DNA from: Candidatus Borrarchaeum weybense
GTDB lineage: Archaea; Asgardarchaeota; Sifarchaeia; Borrarchaeales; Borrarchaeaceae
Length of the DNA stretch: 64,000 nucleotides
Assembly (NCBI GenBank): GCA_019057385.1
Contig: JAHQJS010000004.1
Coordinates: 186,001-250,000 of the forward strand
Direction of reading: 5' to 3'
Both the position numbers and the translations under genes were made by a program. Shown one piece after another: positions 8,442 to 17,063 of the stretch. Within the stretch, counting starts at the first letter, position 1, and each line of letters starts with the position of its first letter. Below the pieces are notes generated by a model that saw nothing but the letters and a program-made list of their open reading frames with translations, had not been told where the DNA came from and ran no database searches.

Positions 8442-9968
8442 ATGACAATCTACATGGAAGAGCGATTAGAGCACATATTATGTAAATTTTGCAATAAGCC
8501 GACAGCAATGCATGTTTGTTTGGAATGTTATTCGCTTTTTTGCGAGAGTTGTGCTCATATGGAAGTAAGCAACTATTATTTCTGTAGCATATGCTTTTCG
8601 AGTGACATTCGTAAACTGAGAAGGATCAATAAAGACATAACTAAATTGTTTTGTGGGAACTGCGGATCATCAAAGATCAAAGAAGGGAAACAAAAATTAC
8701 AATTATGTCCTGCATGTGAGTCAAGAAACTTTGAACATATTTATACACACCAACGCAACCTATTCATGAAGTATCGTGAATTCTGTGAAAAATTGAATCA
8801 TGCATTAGAGGAGTCCCAGAGATTTGTAAAAAGTCTGGGAGAATATAGAGACCTTATATTGAAGTTACGCAGTCAGGGTTATTTTACATTCCCCTTTCTT
8901 GAAAAAAACCTTCTTGAAGCATATTCTTCCTTTGGCAATATAGAAACGCAACTTATTGAGCGAGAAAGTCTATATTTAAGTTTTTTAAGACGATATATGA
9001 TGGATTTCTTGAATAAGAAGCAAATTCTCCCCTTTCTATTCAAGAATTATAAGGAAAAACTAGAAAGAATTGATGAAGCATGTACAGTCTACAAAACTAG
9101 CGTTGATAAATTATTTGAAGGTTTTGAGAACTCATTTGGAGAAATTGAAAGCACATTAAAGTCTCTAGAAGAGAATAAAGAGCAATTTGAAGAGCGGAAA
9201 GAGGTGCTTAGTTTAGGACTGAAAGAAAAGCCAATATGTAATCTTCCTGACATTACTTGTAAATTAAATAGATCGTCTTTTCCAGTAAAAACAGGTCGTG
9301 GACATCTTTTCTTTACGAATTATCGCCTGGTTTTTATTGCAAACAAAGGATTAGTGTCCAAAAATTCAGTAAAATTATTTGAACTACCTATTTCAAAAAT
9401 CGTTGGTTGTTCAATACGTAAAAGAAAATTTTCTAAAAAACTTCTTCTCAAAACAACGAAAGGCTTAATCAGCTTTTCTGGGGACATGAATACTTTGAAA
9501 GAATTTGTACAACATATCAAATGTATGAAAGAATGGGAGCAAAATTGTGTTAAAGAAGATGTCATAGAGGAGTTAAAGCGCTGTACGATCACTTTATCTG
9601 AAATCAAACGCAAAACGGATAGGGATATTCAAGAATTGCTGGAAAATAAGCACACAAAGATGTTCGATGTCTCACTAAGACCAAGACTAAGATTTCGTGA
9701 TAAAATCTATGGAACGATAAGTCCTTTAGGTCCTATAGGTCCTAATATACGGCCCCGTGTAGGACCTGTACCCTCTCATTTGGCAGAAGAGATCGAACGA
9801 TTAAAACGTGAAATACATTCAATAGAGAAGACCATCGAACTACTGGACGCAAAATTCAAATCAGGAGGAATCCCTAAGGAATATTATCTACAAAAATATC
9901 GCACATTAACTGCAGAATTATATCAGCTTAAAACACAACTCGATGAGCTGAGCGGTGTAAAACGGTAA
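8442..9968 (+). CDS. B-box-like zinc finger, coiled-coil, PH/GRAM-like protein near ESCRT-III genes
   Basis: A 508-residue soluble protein. Residues 14-51 hold eight cysteines in four Cys-x2-Cys pairs (14/17, 26/29, 34/37, 48/51), like a B-box or RING-like double zinc site. Residues 71-92 form a zinc ribbon (CGNC, CPAC). A long helical region (about 105-255) follows. Then comes a beta-rich segment (about 275-365; GHLFFTNYRLVFIA and KLLLKTTKGLISF) that looks like a PH/GRAM domain. A glycine/proline linker (PLGPIGPNIRPRVGP) leads to a C-terminal coiled coil with a SHOCT-like LDAKFKSGGIPKEYY. A PH fold combined with zinc fingers recalls ESCRT-II Vps36, but homology is not shown. Membrane-lipid or ubiquitin binding is inference. 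Confidence 0.7.
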   Translation: MTIYMEERLEHILCKFCNKPTAMHVCLECYSLFCESCAHMEVSNYYFCSICFSSDIRKLRRINKDITKLFCGNCGSSKIKEGKQKLQLCPACESRNFEHIYTHQRNLFMKYREFCEKLNHALEESQRFVKSLGEYRDLILKLRSQGYFTFPFLEKNLLEAYSSFGNIETQLIERESLYLSFLRRYMMDFLNKKQILPFLFKNYKEKLERIDEACTVYKTSVDKLFEGFENSFGEIESTLKSLEENKEQFEERKEVLSLGLKEKPICNLPDITCKLNRSSFPVKTGRGHLFFTNYRLVFIANKGLVSKNSVKLFELPISKIVGCSIRKRKFSKKLLLKTTKGLISFSGDMNTLKEFVQHIKCMKEWEQNCVKEDVIEELKRCTITLSEIKRKTDRDIQELLENKHTKMFDVSLRPRLRFRDKIYGTISPLGPIGPNIRPRVGPVPSHLAEEIERLKREIHSIEKTIELLDAKFKSGGIPKEYYLQKYRTLTAELYQLKTQLDELSGVKR

Positions 9969-10060
9969 AAACATCTAACCTTACCTTAGAAACTGTTTTT
10001 CCCTTTTTTCTTATAAAATAAGAAATTTAAAAGAAAGCATACTACATTCTATGCTTGTGT

Positions 10061-10729
10061 TTATCCACCAAGTTCGCGTTCCAATTCCTTTCGCAGTTTT
10101 TCAAGTTCTTTTGTGTCTGTCTTTTTCTTTTCTGGCTTTTCGGTTTCACGGACTGGTTCTGTATCAATCGGGGGTGTGATATCAGGCAGTTCCGTTTCTG
10201 ATTCAATGGAAAGTTCGCCCATGAGTGCTTCCATTTCCGCATCAAGTCCGGATTCTTCTTCAAAGTCTAATTCGCTTTCTGCGAAACTTGTATCACCTAG
10301 GATCTCATCAGTCATTGAGATGCGTTCTATTCCTTCCTGACTGCGAAGCATAGTTTTCTCTATCCTCTCGGGTGAGGCTGCCTTAAGCGCATCTTGTATG
10401 GCAACATCAGCCTCTTCCATTGCATTTGCAACATCGATGTTAGAACCCGCTGTCTCAAGGGCAGAAATGGTTCGTTGCAGGTTGAAGACTTTATTGTAAG
10501 TTGTGTTCATCTGTTTTAGATAGAGTTGACGACGCATAAGGGCTTGTTTGGCTGCAACTTTGTTTCCTGCTTTCAAGAACTCTTTCGCCATAACTCTTTG
10601 TTCGTCAGATTGACGTTTATACTTGACAGCTGTCACATTTAGTTTATTTATCGTACGACGAAGGACCGCTACGGTTTTTTGAGGGGTAACCTTTTTTTTC
10701 CCAAACAGTTTTTCTAAGAACTTTGGCAA
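10061..10729 (-). CDS. ESCRT-III family protein, Snf7/Vps20/32-like
   Basis: A 222-residue protein with the ESCRT-III layout. A short N-terminal amphipathic segment (FLEKLFGKKK) precedes a long basic helical hairpin (residues 15-100) with AAKQALMRRQLYLKQM, very like the Snf7/CHMP4 core. An acidic helix region follows. The tail holds a proline-rich stretch (ELPDITPPID) and a final leucine-rich helix (KELEKLRKELERELGG), resembling MIM2 and MIM1 motifs that bind the MIT domain of Vps4. The start is TTG at 10729, since a TGA lies just upstream in frame and GAGGTG sits at the right distance. Role: membrane-remodelling filament, as in division or vesicle formation. No Vps4 gene is in the window. 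Confidence 0.85.
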   Translation of the reverse strand: MPKFLEKLFGKKKVTPQKTVAVLRRTINKLNVTAVKYKRQSDEQRVMAKEFLKAGNKVAAKQALMRRQLYLKQMNTTYNKVFNLQRTISALETAGSNIDVANAMEEADVAIQDALKAASPERIEKTMLRSQEGIERISMTDEILGDTSFAESELDFEEESGLDAEMEALMGELSIESETELPDITPPIDTEPVRETEKPEKKKTDTKELEKLRKELERELGG

Positions 10730-10817
10730 TCAATTCACCTCATCTAGACGACGAAGTACGAGACAAAAAATTACTCTTTGATATCCCTCTATACTCATTA
10801 TTGATTGTACCTTCAAG

Positions 10818-10826
10818 TTATAAATC
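10818..10826 (-). promoter_or_regulatory. TATA-like box for the Snf7-like ESCRT-III gene
   Basis: The minus strand reads AGATTTATAACTTG, a good archaeal TATA match. It would place a transcript start near 10795 and a leader of about 65 bases before the TTG start, unlike the mostly short leaders around it. The rest of 10830-10984 shows nothing I can assign. Confidence 0.45.
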
Positions 10827-10984
10827 TCTTTTCTTATTTCGTGCGCGCACCCCCATCATTTACAGTTTTTATAATCAAATAGAGAAATAGCATCTCATCA
10901 ATTGCGTAACCTTCAGGGGTGCTTAAAAGAATTCTTTGAAAGAAAACTTCGATGAAAAACATTTGTTAAAGTAAAAGGATCAGA

Positions 10985-11320
10985 TTAAAGCTGTATAATT
11001 GTTTCTACTCTTTTGTCTTTGGATATTTCTGATAATAATCCCAAAAAATGCTTCTGAGCTTTTTTTAGTTCTTTAAATTTATGAAAATTCTTGATTTTTG
11101 AGTTTTCAGCAATAAAGGAGAAGTATTTTTCATCTTGACCTCGTAATAAACACAGAAAAATATCATCACTAAAGCAGACGCTCTGAATTAACTCCCATCT
11201 GTATGGAATAGGTTCACGATTCCCCCTCATCTTTGCTTTCTCCCTAGATGATTTTAAGTGGATTTGATTAGATAAAAACAACTTCAGAGCAATATCTCGA
11301 AGTAAAACAACTTTTCCCAT
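10985..11320 (-). CDS. Small uncharacterised protein in the ESCRT neighbourhood
   Basis: A 111-residue, basic, soluble protein (MGKVVLLRDIALKLF start). A TTTTAAAC box lies about 25-30 bases upstream of the ATG, so the mRNA would be nearly leaderless. It has two beta-rich stretches (YRWELIQSVCF, DIFLCLLRGQDEKYFSFIA) followed by helices, which could be a small PH- or WH-like fold; no family recognised. It lies on the same strand as the ESCRT-III genes on both sides. It could be spurious, but it has its own promoter-like element. Confidence 0.5.
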   Translation of the reverse strand: MGKVVLLRDIALKLFLSNQIHLKSSREKAKMRGNREPIPYRWELIQSVCFSDDIFLCLLRGQDEKYFSFIAENSKIKNFHKFKELKKAQKHFLGLLSEISKDKRVETIIQL

Positions 11321-11469
11321 AAATATAATTTCAACAGAGTTTAAAAGCCCCGCAAAATTTCAAAATCAGACATAGTTGATTTTCAGAGAAAAGAGATAAA
11401 TTACATATTCAATAAAAACAAGTTTTTGTTCTAGATTCTTGTATTGAGGGTGCATAGATGAATCTAGTT

Positions 11470-12576
11470 TTACATATACAGTTTATTACGTTCTTCTATC
11501 CGTTCTGCCATCCATTTACTGAATTGAGCAAGTGTAGGATCTATTTTTTTTTCTGAGTAGATCAATTCGGCAGAGGCTACTATGGAGGCGATAATATGTG
11601 CTTTATTTGCATCAGGTAGCTGTGGTATCTGTTCTAATTCTTGCTTAACGCGTTTTTCAAAATCATCAATTGTGAGTAATCCCTCCATGACCAGTCGAAA
11701 GCCAGTAAGGATATTTTCTGTGATATTTTCTAGGTCAATTTCCAAATTAAGACCCTGAAGAAATGCTAAAGTAACATTCACAGTCTCAGCATAACATTCA
11801 AAAATAAGGAGAGGATCGTCCATGCGATCTTGTGTTTGTGACAATGCAATTTCTGGTGGAATCTTCGTTTTTAATGCATGTGCAATCTTTAATTTTCCAA
11901 ATTCACGAATCGTATCTAAAAACGGAAGGATAAAAGAAAGTACTAGAGGTGCAAAATCAATATTGTTTTCTTCAAGAAGTATTTCGATTGCATCGTGGGC
12001 TTCTTCAAACGTAATTTCTTCTGTAATATACGCCTTAAAGATTTCAATAATCAATGCACGAATATGAAGGGCTAATTCATAATTTCTGAGACGCAAGGTA
12101 AGTAAAGTAAATACAGTTTCCATCAACTCTCTGTCAAAAAATGTGATAAGAATCCATTCTGCAGTTAATCCTTTAATGTCCCGTATACGTTCTTCAATAT
12201 CTGTATCTATCTCCACTTCTTTCCTAAATTGCTTTGCAAATGTGGTTAATGAATTAACAATGAATTGCTGAAGGGTATCATCAATATCAACTGTATTGTA
12301 TGTTCGTTTCATAAATGAAAATATATCTTCCTCTTTAACTGGCGCAATTAACGCGTTCTTAAAAGATTTGAGTAATTTTTCATGCAGTAAACTTCTTTTC
12401 TTTGGGGTTAGAGTTAAAACAAGTCTTTCAATTATAGGCCAGAAGACAAACTTGAAGAAATCATTTAAGAGTTCTTCATTTTCTTTTAAGAAATTGTTAG
12501 GCAAATTTACTCCCTCTTCTTTTTCAAGAGAAGACATGATAATTTGTGCTTTCCAAAATCGTTTAAAAAATCTCAT
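11470..12576 (-). CDS. Uncharacterised all-helical protein between the two ESCRT-III genes
   Basis: About 368 residues from the ATG at 12576 (MRFFKRFWKAQ); alternative in-frame starts are 12627 and 12537. It has no signal peptide and no clear membrane helix; it is built of amphipathic helices throughout, with hydrophobic repeats such as LALHIRALIIEIFKAYI and VTLAFLQGLNLEI, and an acidic middle (EVEIDTDIEERIRDIKG). The C-terminus is DPTLAQFSKWMAERIEERN. I do not recognise it. Its same-strand position between two ESCRT-III genes suggests a linked role, for example as an adaptor. That is inference from neighbourhood only. Confidence 0.7.
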   Translation of the reverse strand: MRFFKRFWKAQIIMSSLEKEEGVNLPNNFLKENEELLNDFFKFVFWPIIERLVLTLTPKKRSLLHEKLLKSFKNALIAPVKEEDIFSFMKRTYNTVDIDDTLQQFIVNSLTTFAKQFRKEVEIDTDIEERIRDIKGLTAEWILITFFDRELMETVFTLLTLRLRNYELALHIRALIIEIFKAYITEEITFEEAHDAIEILLEENNIDFAPLVLSFILPFLDTIREFGKLKIAHALKTKIPPEIALSQTQDRMDDPLLIFECYAETVNVTLAFLQGLNLEIDLENITENILTGFRLVMEGLLTIDDFEKRVKQELEQIPQLPDANKAHIIASIVASAELIYSEKKIDPTLAQFSKWMAERIEERNKLYM

Positions 12577-12720
12577 AATATGGCCTGTGACACATAGAGA
12601 GCTCAATCTTTTCAAAGAAAAAGACAAGCTTCTATAAAATATACATTAATCTCTGTATCGAACCTAATTTGAATCTAGTGTAAATAAAAGAATACAGCGT
12701 TGATGGAAATAAAAGACTAA

Positions 12721-13305
12721 TCAGTCTTCTTTCAGTTTTTCAATTTCTTTTTGTAGTTCTTTTGATCTAATATCTGGAGAAGGTAGTCCTGTTTCGGCAT
12801 GTACACTCCTTTCAGCGCCAAGTTCCACCATTATCTTATCTACTTCAGTATCCTCGACATCTGCTGCCATTGTACCCTCAAGTCCATCTTCCATCACTTC
12901 ACTAGTGATATCTGCCTCACCGAGCACGCCTTCTAGTTCATTGATAGTTTGTCCAAGTTCAGGCGCTTTAATTTGTGCATTAACTGTACGTAATGACCTG
13001 ATAACCCATTTGAGATCTTTTCCCAGATCACCTACTGCTTGTGCACGTTCCAACTTAAATTGTAGACCATTGATCCTGCTCTGTAATTGACTGTAGCCCA
13101 TGGCCCATCGCCGATAGCGTGCTGCATCTGTTGCATACATCCTTCCATTGTCTAAATTTCCCTGTTGAATCTCTCCACGCGCTTCACGAAGCATTTTTCT
13201 TTCTTTGTTTTTTAGTTTCTTTTTCTGACGCTCAAGTCTTCTGTCCGTGAGTTTTAAGTTTATGATCAAATCCTGAAGGCTTTTTCCTCCACCAAGCCAG
13301 CTCAT
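12721..13305 (-). CDS. ESCRT-III family protein, Vps2/24/46-like
   Basis: A 194-residue protein from the ATG at 13305 (MSWLGGGKSLQDLI), which gives the amphipathic N-terminus usual in Vps2/CHMP2. A longer frame reaches 13374, but a TATA box (TTTATAAG, about 13376-13384) abuts that ATG and would start transcription inside the extension. The core is the basic helix LKLTDRRLERQKKKLKNKER and ARGEIQQGNLDNGRMYATDAARYRR, matching the Vps2/24/46 hairpin. An acidic C-terminal half follows. The tail ends in SKELQKEIEKLKED, a MIM1-like helix. It should co-polymerise with the Snf7-like protein at 10061. Confidence 0.87.
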   Translation of the reverse strand: MSWLGGGKSLQDLIINLKLTDRRLERQKKKLKNKERKMLREARGEIQQGNLDNGRMYATDAARYRRWAMGYSQLQSRINGLQFKLERAQAVGDLGKDLKWVIRSLRTVNAQIKAPELGQTINELEGVLGEADITSEVMEDGLEGTMAADVEDTEVDKIMVELGAERSVHAETGLPSPDIRSKELQKEIEKLKED

Positions 13306-13472
13306 AAATCTTTTGAATACTATTTTAATCACTTCTTTTACGATCTTTCTTTTATCTAAGAAAAGATCACGCATCCTTATAAAACTTTGTATGCGACTTT
13401 TTTCGTCCCCTGCTAGTAATTCTGTCTGATCAAGGGTGTCAGACCTTTATATTTGTTTACAGTTTATTTATT

Positions 13473-14918
13473 TTAAGGGGTGAAGAGATAGACTTTAATG
13501 CTATGAGGTTCTGCCATTAATTCACAATCAGACTCAAGCCACGCTCTAAACTCATAATCTGGATCAATAGATGGTATTCTAGCGTTGTCAATCAGTAACC
13601 ACACTTTTTCTTCAGAATTCTGTATCTCTTCAAGGACACTAGGTTCAAAAAATTCAATAGATAATCTGTAATCGACTTTCCCCAAATAATACTCAACAGC
13701 CTTATCACCTGTAGTTGCAATGAGATCTTCCGGTTCCATATTAGATGTAACATATGCACAGGCAGATTTCCAATCTGGATGGATTTCCTTTGTATAATGC
13801 TCAAAGAGGGCAGGTAGGTTAATTATACTAATAACCGTAGCAAATACAAATCCTAGGGCTAAGAACTTGTTTAACTCCAGATTCTTTAACATTATAACGT
13901 GAAATTTCTTTTCTTTTGCACTTTTCATAATTCTTTCAAAGATTTCTATTATGAGACTAGATGACAATAGTGCAAAAGCGGGCAAAGTAAAAATAACATA
14001 TCGAGGAACAACATTGGTTACAAATGTAAGCACAGAAACCGTAGCCACAGGAATCGCTGCATAGCCCGTTAATAAGTAGCCCGCTTTATTTTTTTGTGAA
14101 ATTAAATAAATTGCACTAACTACGGAGAATAGCGATAACGTTGGTCCAAAAGTGTCTTCAAATAGCGTCAAGAAATAAATGTGGATAGGCAATCCCCATC
14201 TTGAGCTTGTGCCTCCAATCTTGAATGTTAGTGTCTGGGGAATAATGGTAAGAAACAGTGGCAAGGTAAAGATAAAGAACAAAGCAAAAAAGATTATAAG
14301 ATATTTATAATTGATGCTAATTTCTATTTTCTCAAAAAACTTTATTGAGATCAACCAAGCAGCTATTATTACTAGGATAAGAATAGCTAAATAATGCGTA
14401 TAAAAGGCAAGTATAGTAAATAATACCGAAAGTACGTAAGATGTGAGCGTTGTTTTATAAATTGTACGATAAAAGAAATATAAGGCTAAGATGGTAAAAA
14501 CCGTTAATTCAGTATACATTCTTGCTTCTTGAGACCATCTAATATACCATGGAGATAAGGAAATTATAAAAGAGGCAACCAAGCCTTCTTTTTCGCCAAA
14601 TAGTTGTTTTCCAAAAAAATAGATTAAAGGTATTGTAGCAATGCCAAATAGGCATGAGGGAAGTCGTGCAGTAAATTCTGTCGTTCCTAGAGTTTCTATT
14701 ACGATCCTAAGGATCAGGAAAGAGAGCGGTGGATGTGAGATGTTGTATAAATTGCCTCTAGCATCCAGAATAGATGAGGCTTCGTCATACCAAAAACTTT
14801 GAGCACCTAATTTGTAAAACCTCAAAACTGCTCCAATAATGGTAATTAAAATGATAAGAAAAATGTTCAACGTACGTGGAGCTGATAAATTGCGCTTAAT
14901 TGAGGTTTTTGTAAGCAT
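13473..14918 (-). CDS. GT-C family glycosyltransferase (PMT/ArnT-like membrane protein)
   Basis: About 480 residues with 11-13 hydrophobic segments. The first external loop carries FWYDEASSILDARG, with the acidic pair expected at the catalytic site of ArnT/PMT-like GT-C enzymes, followed by HPPLSFLIL, also typical. SPWYIRWSQEARMYTE is the family's second conserved loop. The soluble C-terminal domain is short (about 110 residues). It likely transfers a sugar from a polyprenyl-phosphate donor to a lipid or protein acceptor outside the membrane. A GTG two codons upstream is an alternative start. Confidence 0.82.
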   Translation of the reverse strand: MLTKTSIKRNLSAPRTLNIFLIILITIIGAVLRFYKLGAQSFWYDEASSILDARGNLYNISHPPLSFLILRIVIETLGTTEFTARLPSCLFGIATIPLIYFFGKQLFGEKEGLVASFIISLSPWYIRWSQEARMYTELTVFTILALYFFYRTIYKTTLTSYVLSVLFTILAFYTHYLAILILVIIAAWLISIKFFEKIEISINYKYLIIFFALFFIFTLPLFLTIIPQTLTFKIGGTSSRWGLPIHIYFLTLFEDTFGPTLSLFSVVSAIYLISQKNKAGYLLTGYAAIPVATVSVLTFVTNVVPRYVIFTLPAFALLSSSLIIEIFERIMKSAKEKKFHVIMLKNLELNKFLALGFVFATVISIINLPALFEHYTKEIHPDWKSACAYVTSNMEPEDLIATTGDKAVEYYLGKVDYRLSIEFFEPSVLEEIQNSEEKVWLLIDNARIPSIDPDYEFRAWLESDCELMAEPHSIKVYLFTP

Positions 14919-15061
14919 TTTCACAACTTTCCGTAAATAATCATTCTTGTTACCACTAATGTCAATAAAATGATATTAAGAACTTATCGATTAAGTGGCA
15001 AAAGGACTCGTAAGGGATAGTTTATTATCGATGTAGGAAAAAAGGTGAAAAAAAAAGAAAT

Positions 15062-16822
15062 TCATTTGACAAAAATGTCCACAACTTTTTGCTGTGTGAC
15101 ATCGATAAGCCCTTTGTCAGTGATTTTCAATTCGGGGATCACTGGTAGTGCGATAAATGATATTGTAAAGAAGGGTGACTTTAGAGTACAATTTAATTCT
15201 GTCTTGGCTGTTTTTAGTAAATCAACATAATTTTTAGCCACCGTCATACCAGATGCATCACTAAGTATTCCACCAATTGGAAGTGGAAGATCTGCAAGGA
15301 TTTTTCCATCTTTTGCAACCACTAAACCACCATTCAACTCCATAATATGCTTAACTGCTGTGCTCATATCGTTCGGATCCGCTCCAACAACGACTATATT
15401 ATGTGAATCGTGTGCGACTGAGCTTGCAATGGCTCCAGATGTAATTCCAAAACCCTTGATGAAACCTTTGCCAATATTACCCTCATTTGAATATCTCTCA
15501 ATGACAGCTACTGCTAACATATCTTCTTCAGGATTTGGTTCCAACTTTCCTTTTTTAATAGAGACTGTACCTTCTTCTGCGGTTGTGTAAATTGTACCAT
15601 CCTTTACACCGATTGCTCGAACGCGCTGTGGTTTCTTCTTCTTAGTTTTTACTAAGAGTTGCGCTGGTTTTGGTGGAGTTTTAATTCCTATAGTCTTTTT
15701 AATCGATTCTGAAAACTCAAAATCTGGCGCGGAAACCAGTAATTGTCCTTCGTCTAAAACCGGTTTACCGTCAAAAATGACTGTAGAAGGTTTTATGGAA
15801 TTCAAATCATCTAATATTACAAGATCCGCAGTTTTTCCAGGAGTTATACTGCCAAAAGTCTTGTCTAATCCTAAGTATTCAGCAGGATTTATAGTAGCAA
15901 TTTGAATAGCAGTAACAGGATCTAATCCACTCTCGATTGCTCTTTTTATAACATGATCTATATGTCCCTTTGTAATGAGATCAGACGCTGAAAGATCATC
16001 GGTAGCAAATAAGCAGTGCCTTGTGCCAATCTGTTTGTCGATAATTGCTTTCAAGAGAGTTTCTAAGTTCTTACAACCAGTACCTTCCCTGATTTGGAGC
16101 CACATGCCTAATCTAAGTTTTTCCAGGGCTTCATCTCCTTGTGTGGTTTCGTGATCTGACATAATACCCGCAGAAAGATATGCATTCAATTCTTTTCCAG
16201 TAAGACCTGGTGCATGTCCATCTATGACTCTAGCATCTTTTCCTGTTTCTAACTTAGCTAAGATTGTTGGATCTGCATGAAGAACACCTGGATAATTCAT
16301 CATTTCTCCTAATCCAATTATTGGCGAACGAGGGTATAGCGATAACAGGGTTGCGATATCGTGTTCTTTAATAGTATGTTTTGTAGTTTCCAATTCTGGT
16401 GCCGCCGGAACGCATGTCGGAACAAGGAAATAGATCCTCTGAGGTATATTTCTTGCTTCAAGCAAAAATTCCTTAATACCTGCAATTCCTGACGCGTTTG
16501 CGATTTCATGTGGATCCCATACAATACTTGTTGTTCCATGCAAAAGCGAGTACTTTGAAAAGTTTGTAGGAGTTAACATACTACTTTCAATGTGGATATG
16601 TGAATCAAAAAACCCTGGTGTCACAACACCTTTCGTCTTTATAACAACTGTATCTTTTCCGACGATATCTTCAACATCACCCACACGTACGATTTTATTG
16701 TTTGATATTCCTATATCTGCAGGATAAACCTCTTTCGTTATTGTATTTACGATCTCTGATCCTTTTATTACTAAATCAGCTTTCATCTCACCGATTGCTG
16801 TCTTTATGAGATTTTCTAACAT
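15062..16822 (-). CDS. ade: Adenine deaminase
   Basis: About 586 residues, full length for the amidohydrolase-type adenine deaminase. Start is the ATG at 16822, with GGTGG at a good distance; a GTG three codons upstream overlaps that site. It shows the metal-binding PGFFDSHIHIESSMLTP, the DPHEIANASG motif, VIDGHAPGLTG, ATDDLSASDL and the C-terminal VAHDSHNIVVVGAD. It converts adenine to hypoxanthine and ammonia for purine salvage in the cytoplasm. Sequence match is strong end to end. It appears to be transcribed alone. Confidence 0.95.
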   Translation of the reverse strand: MLENLIKTAIGEMKADLVIKGSEIVNTITKEVYPADIGISNNKIVRVGDVEDIVGKDTVVIKTKGVVTPGFFDSHIHIESSMLTPTNFSKYSLLHGTTSIVWDPHEIANASGIAGIKEFLLEARNIPQRIYFLVPTCVPAAPELETTKHTIKEHDIATLLSLYPRSPIIGLGEMMNYPGVLHADPTILAKLETGKDARVIDGHAPGLTGKELNAYLSAGIMSDHETTQGDEALEKLRLGMWLQIREGTGCKNLETLLKAIIDKQIGTRHCLFATDDLSASDLITKGHIDHVIKRAIESGLDPVTAIQIATINPAEYLGLDKTFGSITPGKTADLVILDDLNSIKPSTVIFDGKPVLDEGQLLVSAPDFEFSESIKKTIGIKTPPKPAQLLVKTKKKKPQRVRAIGVKDGTIYTTAEEGTVSIKKGKLEPNPEEDMLAVAVIERYSNEGNIGKGFIKGFGITSGAIASSVAHDSHNIVVVGADPNDMSTAVKHIMELNGGLVVAKDGKILADLPLPIGGILSDASGMTVAKNYVDLLKTAKTELNCTLKSPFFTISFIALPVIPELKITDKGLIDVTQQKVVDIFVK

Positions 16823-17063
16823 CTTTTCCACCTTTGCTCTCTTTAGAGCATTTTAATTATTATCAACTGTGCAATTAACGTACATTAGATGTATTTTAAA
16901 CGGAGATATTTGTAGTTTATTGTCAAATCGATACTTCAATACAAAAATAATGAGCACGACTTCTTCTTGATTTGTGAGAAATTTTTATCTTATAGAGTTT
17001 TTAGATTTCGAAACCAAAAGTTCTTAAAATATCTCTCCATAATGCTGATGATATCGATTGGTG

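Noticed and set aside
13306-13374. Longer N-terminus for the Vps2-like ESCRT-III gene
   Set aside because: A TATA box abuts that ATG, so transcription would begin inside the extension; the shorter form has the expected amphipathic N-terminus.
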